This document shows positions 15,955-24,284 of a stretch of DNA of 64,000 nt, in pieces. The notes below the pieces were generated by a model, which ran no database searches, was not told the origin of the DNA, and was given only the letters and a program-made list of their open reading frames with translations. Each line of letters starts with the position of its first letter. Position 1 is the stretch's first letter. The DNA is taken from NCBI GenBank assembly GCA_025057905.1, contig JANWUX010000002.1, positions 240,064 through 304,063 on the forward strand. Reading direction: 5' to 3'. Source of the DNA: Patescibacteria group bacterium (GTDB taxonomy: Bacteria; Patescibacteriota; Microgenomatia; UBA1406; GWC2-37-13). The position numbers and the translations under genes were made by a program.

Positions 15955-17695
15955 TTTGAGATATTAGGCGATCGACAAACTCATAAAATTTTACCTGACC
16001 GAAGTCTTTGCCTTCTCTTGTCCGCAGAGAGATAATTTCCGGAACTTCATTTTTTATTGTTTCTGCTTCCTTTGCTCCAATTATAATCATGTAGGGAATT
16101 TTTTGCAAGGTTGCCTGTCTAATTTTTTTTTGAAGTGTGCCTCCATCATCTATAACAACGCTTCTTATTTTTTTTGAAACAAGATAAGCGTTAGTTGCTC
16201 TAGCAAGAGAGGTGAATCTTTCGGAAATTGGCAGAATGGCTATCTGAACCGGTGAGAGCCAAACGGGAAAAGCACCGGCGTAGTGTTCAATCAGCAAACC
16301 AATAAATCTTTCTAAGGAGCCAAGTGGAGCTCGATGAATCACCACCGGCCTTTTTTTCTTGTTGTCTCGATCGATGTACTCGAGATTAAACCTTTCCGGA
16401 AGCATAAAATCAATCTGAATTGTCCCAGCTTGCCATTTTCTTCCAAGTGAATCTTTAATGATGACATCCAACTTGGGTCCATAAAAGGCCGCATCACCTT
16501 CGCTTGTAATGTATGGAACATTTTCCTTTTTTAATGCTTTTACTATCTCAAACTCAGCTTTTTTCCAAAGATCATCACTACCTAAATATTTCTCGTGTTT
16601 GCTTCTTAGCCCAAGTCTTGAATAGTAATCATCGATCTTGAAAATTTTGAGGAGATACTTCAGGTAGTTAAAAACCGAAAGAAACTCTTCAACAACTTGA
16701 TCTTCTCGACAAAAAATATGAGCATCATCCTGAGTAATATGTCTGACCCGCAGTATTCCTGTTAGCTCTCCAGTCTGCTCATATCGGTATACAGTTGCCG
16801 TTTCTGCAATTCTCAGAGGAAGATCTCGATAACTTCTTGGTTTTGATCTATAGATCATCATGTGCATTGGACAGCTCATCGGTTTTATTAAGTACTCCTC
16901 GTCATCAATTTTCATCGGTGAGTACATTTTTTCGCGATAGAGATCCCAGTGACCCGAGATTTGCCAAAGAGATTTTTTACCGAGATGGGGGGTGTAAGCA
17001 TGAAGGTAACCTCGCTTGGTTTGTTCTTTAAGGATAAAATCTTCAATTATTCTTCTTATTGTTGCTCCTTTAGGCGTCCAAATGATTAAACCTGTGCCAA
17101 TTTCTTCAGGGATAAGAAACAAACCCAGATCTTTACCGAGCTTTCTATGGTCTCTTTTTTTTGCTTCCTCTATTTGCCAGAGATAGTGTTCAAGCTCTTT
17201 TTTGGAAGCAAAGGCAGTTCCGTAAATTCGGGTTAGCATCTTATTATTTTTATCACCGCGCCAATAAGCACCGGCGATTTTGAGGAGTTTAAAATGTTTA
17301 ACTTCTTTGCAGGGTTGATCGACATGGCCCCCTCGACATAGATCAATAAAATCTCCTGATTGATAGACGGTAATTTTCTCTTTCCGATGAACAATTTCAT
17401 CAATTAACTCAAGTTTGTATGGATTGTCAGCAAAAAGTGTTCTTGCTTCCTTCTCTGAGACTTTTTTCCCCTCAATTTTCTTCCAGGAGAGAATAATCTT
17501 TCTCATCTCTACTTCAAGTTTCTGAAGATCAGCTTCGCTGATTTTAGTTTCTCCAAAATCAATGTCATAATAGAAACCGTTCTCAATCGGTGGACCGATA
17601 GCAATTTTAGCTTGTGGATAAAGTTTAAGAACTGCGGCAGCAAGAAGATGAGCCGCCGTGTGACGAAGTTTTTCTAGGTAAGTCATCCTCGCCAT
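15938..17695 (-). CDS. thrS: Threonyl-tRNA synthetase lacking the TGS domain
   Basis: Charges tRNA-Thr with threonine. The start at ATG 17695 (or 17686) gives a 585-residue protein that begins directly with the editing domain: H-T-A-A-H-L-L-A (H-x3-H) and D-L-C-R-G-G-H. The class II catalytic core follows with M-S-C-P-M-H (zinc Cys), R-Y-E-Q-T-G-E-L and the motif 3 region, then the anticodon-binding domain (about 480-585). The N-terminal TGS domain (~60 residues) of most bacterial enzymes is absent. A frame reaching further upstream would run through a tRNA-Arg gene and is rejected. It heads the classical thrS-infC-rpmI-rplT operon; two tRNA-Thr genes are in this window. Confidence 0.95.
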   Translation of the reverse strand: MARMTYLEKLRHTAAHLLAAAVLKLYPQAKIAIGPPIENGFYYDIDFGETKISEADLQKLEVEMRKIILSWKKIEGKKVSEKEARTLFADNPYKLELIDEIVHRKEKITVYQSGDFIDLCRGGHVDQPCKEVKHFKLLKIAGAYWRGDKNNKMLTRIYGTAFASKKELEHYLWQIEEAKKRDHRKLGKDLGLFLIPEEIGTGLIIWTPKGATIRRIIEDFILKEQTKRGYLHAYTPHLGKKSLWQISGHWDLYREKMYSPMKIDDEEYLIKPMSCPMHMMIYRSKPRSYRDLPLRIAETATVYRYEQTGELTGILRVRHITQDDAHIFCREDQVVEEFLSVFNYLKYLLKIFKIDDYYSRLGLRSKHEKYLGSDDLWKKAEFEIVKALKKENVPYITSEGDAAFYGPKLDVIIKDSLGRKWQAGTIQIDFMLPERFNLEYIDRDNKKKRPVVIHRAPLGSLERFIGLLIEHYAGAFPVWLSPVQIAILPISERFTSLARATNAYLVSKKIRSVVIDDGGTLQKKIRQATLQKIPYMIIIGAKEAETIKNEVPEIISLRTREGKDFGQVKFYEFVDRLISQIESFL

Positions 17696-17700
17696 TGAGG

Positions 17701-17772
17701 TGCCCTTAGAGGGATTTGAACCCCCATCTACGGTTCCGAAGACCGTTGCTTTATCCATTAAGCTATAAGGGC
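17701..17772 (-). tRNA. tRNA-Arg (anticodon TCG)
   Basis: A 72-base cloverleaf on the minus strand: acceptor GCCCTTA/TAAGGGC with discriminator A, D-arm GCTT/AAGC, anticodon stem ACGGT/ACCGT with loop CTTCGGA, T-loop TTCAAAT. Anticodon TCG reads CGN codons. CCA is not encoded. The 3' end is 5 bases from the thrS start codon, so both are probably on one transcript and tRNA 3' processing would create the 5' end of the thrS mRNA. Confidence 0.95.
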
Positions 17773-17787
17773 GGATAGTGATTTTAA

Positions 17788-17818
17788 ATTATAATATAAA
17801 CAGTGATTGACTAATCAA
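17788..17818 (-). promoter_or_regulatory. Probable promoter of tRNA-Arg-thrS-infC-rpmI-rplT
   Basis: Minus strand TTGATT (17813-17818), then overlapping -10 candidates TATTAT (17791-17796, 16-base spacer) and TATAAT (17788-17793, 19-base spacer). The start point would be 8-14 bases before the tRNA 5' end. The element overlaps the start of the divergent methyltransferase gene. Confidence 0.4.
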
Positions 17819-18360
17819 TGATTTTTTTTCTACTTTATTTTTTGATTCTGTTCCTTTTGCTGATTTTTTTAATTTCTCTTACTCTCTATATTGCTTCCCT
17901 TATTTACTCTACTCTTAAAGGTTCGCCTTACGTGTCAACTGAAAGTAAAAAAATCTCAAAGATTTTATCAGCTGTTCCGATAAAAGCAGGGAAAATTTTT
18001 GTTGAGTTGGGAAGCGGTGATGGGAGAGTGGTTCGAAAAGTCGTGAAAGATTTTGGCGTCAAGGGCATCGGAGTGGAGATTAATCCTATTCTTTTGTTTT
18101 GGTCACGTTTCCTATCAAGAGGAATAAAAAATCTGGAAATAAGCAAGGGTGATATTTTAAATTTTAGCCTCAAAGATGCTGATTACGTTTATCTATTTCT
18201 CATGCCAAAAATCATTGAAAAATTAAAAACCAAGATGGAAAAGGAGCTAAAAAAAGGAGTGATCGTTATCTCTCATGGTTTTCGAATAAAAGGCTGGAAT
18301 CAGCGACTGATTAAAGTGATTAAGGATAAGCCATTCTGGACTTTCTACTATCGGAAATAA
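17818..18360 (+). CDS. Membrane-anchored class I SAM-dependent methyltransferase
   Basis: A 180-residue protein. The N-terminal ~35 residues form one very hydrophobic helix, followed by a Rossmann methyltransferase domain with motif I V-E-L-G-S-G-D-G-R-V (about 62-71), motif II acidic residue in G-V-E-I-N-P and motif IV-like D-A-D-Y-V-Y-L-F-L-M-P. A small methyltransferase with an N-terminal membrane helix and an L-G-S-G-D-G-R motif resembles the FAM173/ATPSCKMT group, whose eukaryotic members methylate a lysine of ATP-synthase subunit c. That substrate is only a suggestion here. It is divergent from the tRNA-Arg-thrS operon. Confidence 0.72.
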   Translation: MIFFLLYFLILFLLLIFLISLTLYIASLIYSTLKGSPYVSTESKKISKILSAVPIKAGKIFVELGSGDGRVVRKVVKDFGVKGIGVEINPILLFWSRFLSRGIKNLEISKGDILNFSLKDADYVYLFLMPKIIEKLKTKMEKELKKGVIVISHGFRIKGWNQRLIKVIKDKPFWTFYYRK

Positions 18361-18378
18361 TCATCTGCAGGCGATTGT

Positions 18379-18743
18379 TTAGATTTCAATGAGAGCTCCT
18401 TGAGGCAAGTTGTTGACTTCGATTGTGGTTCGAGCTGGCGGATGATCATTAAAGTATTCCTCGCAGATTTCGTTAACTTGGTGAAAAAATCTCAATGATG
18501 AGAGGAAAATTGTAATCTTAATGACTCTTTCTAAATCGCTGCCAGCCTCCTGTAGAATATTTTTTAAATTTTCTAGTACCTGTCGAGTTTGATTGGCAAT
18601 TCCTTTCTCAAGTTGACCGGTTTTTGGGTTAATACCGATCTGGCCGGAACAAAATATCAGGTTATCAGTGATCACCGCCTGACTGTAAGGACCTATTGGT
18701 AAAGGAGCCTTGTTAGTAAAAACAATGATTTTTTTCTGGGCAT
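18379..18743 (-). CDS. ridA: RidA family enamine/imine deaminase, N-terminus in another frame at an A7 run
   Basis: RidA proteins hydrolyse reactive enamine/imine intermediates of amino-acid metabolism. The in-frame part (from GTG 18672) has I-F-C-S-G-Q-I-G and a C-terminal P-P-A-R-T-T-I-E-V-N-N-L-P with the conserved Arg, but lacks the first strand. Upstream, the correct residues K-A-P-L-P-I-G-P-Y-S-Q-A are encoded without a start codon in that frame. An ATG at 18743 opens M-P-R-K-K in another frame; a -1 shift on the seven As (18735-18729) joins it to I-I-V-F-T-N-K-A-P and gives a standard ~121-residue RidA. The run is a slippery A-AAA-AAA. It may be programmed slippage, mutation or sequence error. 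Confidence 0.72.
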
Positions 18744-18748
18744 TTTGT

Positions 18749-20356
18749 TTAAATTATTTCTTCTTTTCTCCTTTTAACATACGAAATCCACTCCTCAATA
18801 ACCTCGAAAACCATCTTAAAGGGAGCTTCGATTAAAAAATCAAGAATAAAGATCAAAAAGTTAAGCTTGGCGATCTCAGCAGAGAAAAATTTACCAAGAG
18901 AGAGAATGGGCATAAAAAAGAAATCAATAATTGGAGTTAAGATACTATCTTTTTCTGACAAAGTTAGTTCTTTAGAAATCTGGCTTACTCGAAAAGAAAA
19001 AAAAGTTACCACTGACACAAAAAAGATAAAAATTGCTTGGCTGATTAAATTAAATTTTAGGAATGTAAGTATTTCGTAGATAAGAAAAAGAGTGACAATA
19101 AATGTAAGTGAGTAAAAGATAGTAAAGCCAAAAATCAGGGTTGGTTTTTTTGGAGTCGATTTTCTTGGAACAAAAGCAATCTTAGTTTCAAAAGATGAGT
19201 CTCTGTCGATGATTTCGACAATTCGCTGGTAGATTTTTTTAGTGTTTTCTTCGCCAGGAACCCGAAAAAAAGCTAGGATAGCAACCATTAGCAAAGGCGG
19301 AAAGAGGGTATTGATAGCAATTGATTGATAGTTGATCTCATTGTAAAAGTACTGAGAGAGTGGAAACTCTAAAATCAGCGCAAAGATCATTTTGGTCAAT
19401 AGGATGTAAATAAAACTTTTTATTCCAAGATTTGTGATTCGTTTACCTATTTGCTGGTACTTTAACCGACAGGTTTCATCAACCTCGCTCCATAACTTAG
19501 ATCGATCTCTGAGAATTTTTCTGATCTCATTTGGTTTATTTTTAATCATCTCAAAAAGAATTAAGAAGGGAGGGAGTTGTTTTTTGGTGAATTTATTAAT
19601 ACTTTCAACATATGGATTGTTGATCAATTTTTCAATTTTTTTGAAGATTTCTGGTAATTTTGGAGTGATTTTTTCTAGTTCTTCAAACGAGTAAGAATAA
19701 AGAGGCTGATAGAAATCAATGAAAATATGATGACGAAGGTATGCTCGATCACTTCGACGATAGATTTTTTCCAAGGAAACAAGAAAGTAAACGTCTTTTT
19801 CTTCTTCTTTCAACCCTTCTATTTTGATTTTTTTTCTTAAAACTTGATAGATAAAGTAAGTGAGAATTGATTTTCTTTGGGATGACTCTGACTTGAGAAA
19901 CTCCTCAATCTGACAAGTAAGAAGATCAATGAGAAAATCATTAAAAAATCTTTGAAGAGATGTCTCTCGGCCGGGAATGATTTTTTTCTTTAAAAAAATA
20001 TACTTGTCAATTATTTCCTGAACTCTGGCGATATCATCTCCGCCAAAGTAACCATTATCAAAATATCTTGCCCACAGAAGTTCTCGAAGCAGATTTTCAG
20101 CTTCTCCTTTTCCTTGAGGATTTAGGGAAAATCTTCGTCTCAAAATTCTCTCGATGGCCGCTCGCAGTACTAGATGATCTTCTCTAAACTCGACCGCATT
20201 TCTTACTTTTTCATAGACTAAAGCGAAGAAAGAGACAGTTTGAGAAACATGGATTGCCGAAAGGTCATCGGGTCTTGATCGTTTCTTTATCTCTGACAAA
20301 GCGGCAAGAAGAACCTCAGTGTAAGAGGAGAGGCTAATCTCTTTCTCTTCGGTCAT
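18749..20356 (-). CDS. Large membrane protein of unknown function
   Basis: A 535-residue protein. The first ~320 residues are soluble, helical and charged (rich in Arg, Glu, Lys), with no motif I recognise. About five hydrophobic segments follow (roughly 330-350, 355-375, 415-440, 445-465 and a weaker one near 500-515), with basic loops between them and a basic C-terminus. Topology suggests a large cytoplasmic N-domain and a membrane-embedded C-half. The ridA ATG lies 5 bases downstream, so the two may share a transcript. A TATAAT stands 14 bases before the ATG. I do not recognise the family. Confidence 0.6.
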   Translation of the reverse strand: MTEEKEISLSSYTEVLLAALSEIKKRSRPDDLSAIHVSQTVSFFALVYEKVRNAVEFREDHLVLRAAIERILRRRFSLNPQGKGEAENLLRELLWARYFDNGYFGGDDIARVQEIIDKYIFLKKKIIPGRETSLQRFFNDFLIDLLTCQIEEFLKSESSQRKSILTYFIYQVLRKKIKIEGLKEEEKDVYFLVSLEKIYRRSDRAYLRHHIFIDFYQPLYSYSFEELEKITPKLPEIFKKIEKLINNPYVESINKFTKKQLPPFLILFEMIKNKPNEIRKILRDRSKLWSEVDETCRLKYQQIGKRITNLGIKSFIYILLTKMIFALILEFPLSQYFYNEINYQSIAINTLFPPLLMVAILAFFRVPGEENTKKIYQRIVEIIDRDSSFETKIAFVPRKSTPKKPTLIFGFTIFYSLTFIVTLFLIYEILTFLKFNLISQAIFIFFVSVVTFFSFRVSQISKELTLSEKDSILTPIIDFFFMPILSLGKFFSAEIAKLNFLIFILDFLIEAPFKMVFEVIEEWISYVKRRKEEII

Positions 20357-20393
20357 AAGAGGATCGATATATTATATCAAACCAATGCTGTTT

Positions 20394-21785
20394 TTACTCG
20401 ATTTCCCCCCCCAGAGAGATAATCTTATTTTTAAGAAGACTAGTTTTCTCTCTCATTATCTGATGATTGTCGGCCTCGACATTTAATCTTATTAATGGCT
20501 CAGTGTTGGAAGCTCTGAGATTGAATCGCCAATTTGGGTAATCAACCGACAGGCCATCAAGCCAGTTGATTTGACCATCGGAAAACTCAACGGCAAGCTT
20601 CTCCATAACTTCTTTTCCGGTTATGTTTTTTTCAAGTTTAAAGTTTGTTTCTCCAGATTCAAATGAAGTATAGTATTGTCGCCAAAGCTTTGAGAGGGGT
20701 TTTTTGGCTTGTGAAAGTATCTCAAATATATAGGCAATGACCGAAATAGAACTTTCAGCAAAGCCGGTATCTCGGAAAAAGAAATGACCAGAAGACTCGC
20801 CGGCAAAGATGCCGTTGACCTCATCAAGTTTTTTGCTGATGAAAGCATGCCCCACTTTAGTCAAGGACAACTTTGCATTAAGACTTTTAACAAGGTTAGT
20901 GACATTTCTGGTGTAGCGGATATCAACGACAATGGTCTCATTTGGTTTTTTTTCCAAAATTTTTTTGGCAATAAGACAAGTGATGATCGTCGCGGGGATT
21001 ATCTCGCCCTTCTCGTCGACAAAAAAAACTCGGTCACCATCGGCGTCGGGGGCAATTCCGAAATCAGCTTTTTCTTGAATGACTCGTTGCTGTAACCAGC
21101 GAAGATTTTCAAACTTGAGAGGATTGCCTTCGTGATTTGGAAAATTTCCATCTAGTTCTGCAAACATCATTACCGGTTCGACTTTTATTCGGTTAAAAAA
21201 CTCTCTGAGATAAAGAATCGCCATTCCGTTAGCCGTGTCGGTGACCACTTTAAACTTCTTGAGCGATTTTTGATTGATCTTTGATAGTGCTTCCTCTACT
21301 TCATTCCTGATTACTGATTTGTTTTCAATGATACGGCCATCGTTGGTTGAGGTAGAAAAACTCTCTGAGAAAAAAATTTCCTTAATTTTTTCTATTCCTG
21401 AACCAGCGCCGATCTTTATCAGTTTATGACCGTCTCTTATGACCATTTTGACACCGTTATGTTCTTTTGGATTGTGAGAAGCAGTGATCATCATTCCTCC
21501 ATCATACCCGTAGCGAAGAGAAGCGAAGTAAAAGCTAGGAGTTGTTGTTAAACCAATATCAACACCAATAACACCTTGATCGATGATCGCTCTTTTTGCT
21601 TGACTTACTAATGGTGGACTGCTCAAGCGAATATCGTAGCCAAAAGCGAGAGTTATTTTTTCTTTTTTGAGAAAACTTTTGATGTAAGTGATTACTGACT
21701 TGATAATTTTAAAAAAATCCTTTTCGTTAAAATCGACCCCGTAGACACCTCGAATATCGTAGGGTTTAAAAATTTTATCGGTCAT
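20394..21785 (-). CDS. Phosphomannomutase/phosphoglucomutase
   Basis: Interconverts hexose 1- and 6-phosphates for nucleotide-sugar synthesis. The start at ATG 21785 gives M-T-D-K-I-F-K-P-Y-D-I-R-G-V-Y-G, the usual N-terminus; further upstream codons lie inside holA. Domain 1 has the phosphoserine loop T-A-S-H-N-P-K-E-H-N-G (about 103-113), domain 2 the metal loop D-A-D-G-D-R (near 250), domain 3 G-E-S-S-G-H and domain 4 the phosphate-binding R-A-S-N-T-E-P. The 463-residue length is normal. Substrate preference (mannose or glucose) cannot be read directly; it would feed the surface polysaccharide genes at 55-57 kb. Confidence 0.9.
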   Translation of the reverse strand: MTDKIFKPYDIRGVYGVDFNEKDFFKIIKSVITYIKSFLKKEKITLAFGYDIRLSSPPLVSQAKRAIIDQGVIGVDIGLTTTPSFYFASLRYGYDGGMMITASHNPKEHNGVKMVIRDGHKLIKIGAGSGIEKIKEIFFSESFSTSTNDGRIIENKSVIRNEVEEALSKINQKSLKKFKVVTDTANGMAILYLREFFNRIKVEPVMMFAELDGNFPNHEGNPLKFENLRWLQQRVIQEKADFGIAPDADGDRVFFVDEKGEIIPATIITCLIAKKILEKKPNETIVVDIRYTRNVTNLVKSLNAKLSLTKVGHAFISKKLDEVNGIFAGESSGHFFFRDTGFAESSISVIAYIFEILSQAKKPLSKLWRQYYTSFESGETNFKLEKNITGKEVMEKLAVEFSDGQINWLDGLSVDYPNWRFNLRASNTEPLIRLNVEADNHQIMREKTSLLKNKIISLGGEIE

Positions 21786-21792
21786 GGAGTGA

Positions 21793-22476
21793 TTATAAAA
21801 AATAACAGGCAAGAATCTCAAGTGATTTTATGATCGAAAGGGGTGTGGCCGAGGTTTTTTCTTGAACTTCGATTCGATAAAGTCCTTTGTAAAAATCTAA
21901 TAGGTCATCTTTTTTCCATTTTTTTGCCTGATTAATTAGTCTTTTTTTTTGCCATTGTTCCATTTTAGGATCGAAAATCCCATCTTTGGCTAATATTAAG
22001 GCCCGAATTCGCCTCACCAACATATTAAAGATGTATGATTCATCATAAACCATTCTTATTTTGTTAAGAAGTTCAAAAAAATTTTTCAGATTTTCGGGGT
22101 AGACTGACTCTTGGAGCTTGAAAATGTTTTCTGAGAGTTTGAATTCTTTGATCATGACACCTTTGGGAAAACGAAGTAATTTTGAGGCAATGCCCTCTTC
22201 AAAATCGATTAGTTCAACTTCTTTTTCAATGAAAAGATGAATGATTTTATCTATACTTGTGCGTCTTTTTTTTATCACTTTTTCATAGAGTTCCTGAGTA
22301 AAAAAAATTTTTTTTGGCGAAAAGAGCATTGGTGAATCGATTAATTCACTAGCCTTTTTTATCTCTTCTGGATTTACCTCAATAATATGATAGCCTTCAG
22401 AGGCGTAAGTCTTTTTAAGCTTGTCGAAATAATTAAAGGCTAAGACAGAATCCTCGCCACAAATTACCGTGATCAT
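21793..22476 (-). CDS. holA: DNA polymerase III delta subunit-like protein (short)
   Basis: The clamp-loader subunit that opens the sliding clamp. The protein is 227 residues, much shorter than E. coli delta (343). It begins M-I-T-V-I-C-G-E-D-S-V-L-A, comparable to the F-x-G-x-D-x-x-L start of HolA, and ends with the helical collar region containing L-L-D-F-Y-K-G-L-Y-R-I-E-V-Q-E-K-T, similar to the L-x-x-L-x-x-x-D-x-x-x-K-T-G segment near the HolA C-terminus. Sequence similarity is weak in the middle. delta' is encoded at the start of the window. The stop lies 7 bases before the sugar mutase start. Confidence 0.7.
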   Translation of the reverse strand: MITVICGEDSVLAFNYFDKLKKTYASEGYHIIEVNPEEIKKASELIDSPMLFSPKKIFFTQELYEKVIKKRRTSIDKIIHLFIEKEVELIDFEEGIASKLLRFPKGVMIKEFKLSENIFKLQESVYPENLKNFFELLNKIRMVYDESYIFNMLVRRIRALILAKDGIFDPKMEQWQKKRLINQAKKWKKDDLLDFYKGLYRIEVQEKTSATPLSIIKSLEILACYFL

Positions 22477-23381
22477 CTCTTGACTTGAAAAGTCATCTAG
22501 TAAATGATTTTACAAAATCAAGCACCAATGACAAATCGGGAAATTAGAGAAGATTAGGAAATTTCAAAAAGATTTGTAACAAAGTATATCTCAACAAGGC
22601 TGGACGAGATTTTAGCTCAAATAAACAGTGTCCTTTCTTTGAGTGAGGATCAGTTTGTCTACTCATGAAGGTATTTATCTTTTAAAATCAATACTACTAG
22701 AAGAAATGTGAGTGAGCAGATTTTTTTGTGATCGGGGTGGAGGAGTTTAGAACTTAATCAAGTGGGTTCGTGATAATGAAATTAATTTTTCTTATGAAAT
22801 GGTTCATTTAGGAGAGTAGTTGTCGTTTCTAAAATTCTAGGTGATGGGAATAATGGATTTGGTTAAGAATGACTCATTGATCCGTTGATTCATAGATTTA
22901 TCAGGAAAAATTTTCAGCAATATTTTTCCAGATCAGGTTGAAAAATGGCAATATGATCTTTACTTTAGTAGTTTTAGGTGGCTAAATTCGAAAGGATAAT
23001 ATGAAAACAGTAAAGTTAGATTATTTGCTGGATAAGAGGAGAATCATACTTAAAAGAATAGGCATATAAAGACTTGCTCTTTGAGTTTATGTTCTTAATT
23101 TTTAAAAAAGACTTGTTCATGTTAGCCAGCACTAATTCGTGACTTCCATCATTTAAACTCAAGCTCTATCTTTTGAGTCTCTGATTCGTTATAAAAATTC
23201 TAAAGGAGAAGATAATTTAAAAAAAAATCGGTAATAGGAACCCTAAATTTCCGTTTTTTTCTGATTATCTAGCCTTTCTCAAAGGTAATAAGATTAACTA
23301 AGAAACAAATACACAAACCTGTCTTTTTGAGAGATTAACCTTCTTACTAAAAATTTATTTTGCTAGAATTTTTTTGTTGAG
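22477..23381 (+). other. 905-base stretch without an intact gene; probably decayed coding DNA
   Basis: No frame stays open beyond about 40 codons on either strand. On the plus strand pieces look like former protein: from ATG 22528 a frame broken by one TAG contains I-S-T-R-L-D-E-I-L-A-Q-I-N-S-V-L. Further on (about 22708-22960) come N-L-I-K-W-V-R-D-N-E-I-N-F-S-Y-E-M-V-H-L, then in the next frame K-I-L-G-D-G-N-N-G-F-G and L-I-D-P-L-I-H-R-F-I-R-K-N-F. Stops and at least one frameshift separate them. I do not recognise the ancestor. No RNase P, SRP or tmRNA motif is visible. Confidence 0.4.
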
Positions 23382-24284
23382 ATGTATGATTTGATTTGTG
23401 TTGGCAGTATTAGTGTTGATTTATACTTCAGAGGGGATAACTTTACCTGCGATGATAAACGTTACCACCTAGCCTTAGGAGGAAAGTATTATGCTGATTT
23501 TTTTTTCGAGGATATTGGTGGTGGAGCGGTTAATGTTGCCGTTGGTGCTGCTAAATTGGGACTAAAAGCTGCTGTCTTCGGTAAAATCGGCGAAAATGGT
23601 TTTAAGGAGATGATTTTAAAAAAACTTGCTGATAAAGCAGTGGCAACAAGATTTTGTCAAGTGGAGGATGATTACTATAAAATCTCTGCTATTATCCTCA
23701 ATAAAAACGGTGAGAGAACTATTATTCACTACGAAAAACCAACTCATCTTATCCGTCAATTTTTTCTTCACAAAGAACTAAAAAAGGCAAAAAATATTTA
23801 TTTCTCTCCTCTGCCTCATCTTAGCCTGAAGGAGAAAAAAAGAATGATAACTTATCTGAAAGGTGATCAAACCTTAACATTTGTTAACTTTTCAGCAGTC
23901 GATTGTCGAAGGCCAATTAGTGAGTTAGTTGATTTTTTTGAAGCTCTTGATATTTTAATAATTAATGCTCATGAGTTTTCTCTCATGATAAAAAAGCCCT
24001 ATGAAAAGATAGATTTTTTTAATCTTAAAATAAACCTTCCCTTTTTAAAGGAGAAAATTCTTGTGATCACTGACGGTGAAAAAGGTAGTTACGGTTACTA
24101 TCGTGATCAATTTTTTTACCAAGAGGTGATTAAACCAAAAAAAATTGTCGATACAACTGGCTGCGGTGATGCCTACACGGCCGGCTTTATTGCTCAGTAT
24201 CTAAGGACAGGAAATATCCCGATATCAATGCAAAAGGGCGCAGAGTATTCAGCTAAGAAGATTGCTCGACTTGGCCCCAACTAA
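23382..24284 (+). CDS. PfkB family carbohydrate/nucleoside kinase
   Basis: A 300-residue ribokinase-fold kinase that phosphorylates a small hydroxyl-containing substrate with ATP. Visible motifs: G-S-I-S-V-D-L near the N-terminus, G-G-G-A-V-N-V-A-V-G-A-A-K-L-G (about 44-58, PfkB signature 1 region), G-K-I-G-E-N-G-F, and D-T-T-G-C-G-D-A-Y-T-A-G-F (about 262-274, signature 2 with the catalytic Asp). The ATG at 23382 has a TAGAAT hexamer 12 bases upstream. It converges with ruvC and overlaps it by 36 bases. The substrate (ribose, fructose, adenosine or other) cannot be assigned from these motifs. Confidence 0.88.
   Translation: MYDLICVGSISVDLYFRGDNFTCDDKRYHLALGGKYYADFFFEDIGGGAVNVAVGAAKLGLKAAVFGKIGENGFKEMILKKLADKAVATRFCQVEDDYYKISAIILNKNGERTIIHYEKPTHLIRQFFLHKELKKAKNIYFSPLPHLSLKEKKRMITYLKGDQTLTFVNFSAVDCRRPISELVDFFEALDILIINAHEFSLMIKKPYEKIDFFNLKINLPFLKEKILVITDGEKGSYGYYRDQFFYQEVIKPKKIVDTTGCGDAYTAGFIAQYLRTGNIPISMQKGAEYSAKKIARLGPN

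Noticed and set aside
17696..17758. Longer thrS N-terminus reading upstream to 17758
   Set aside because: These codons are the sense of tRNA-Arg; the conserved enzyme starts after ATG 17695.
22477..23381. RNase P RNA, tmRNA, SRP RNA or 5S rRNA in the gene-free region
   Set aside because: None of their conserved core sequences is visible on either strand.
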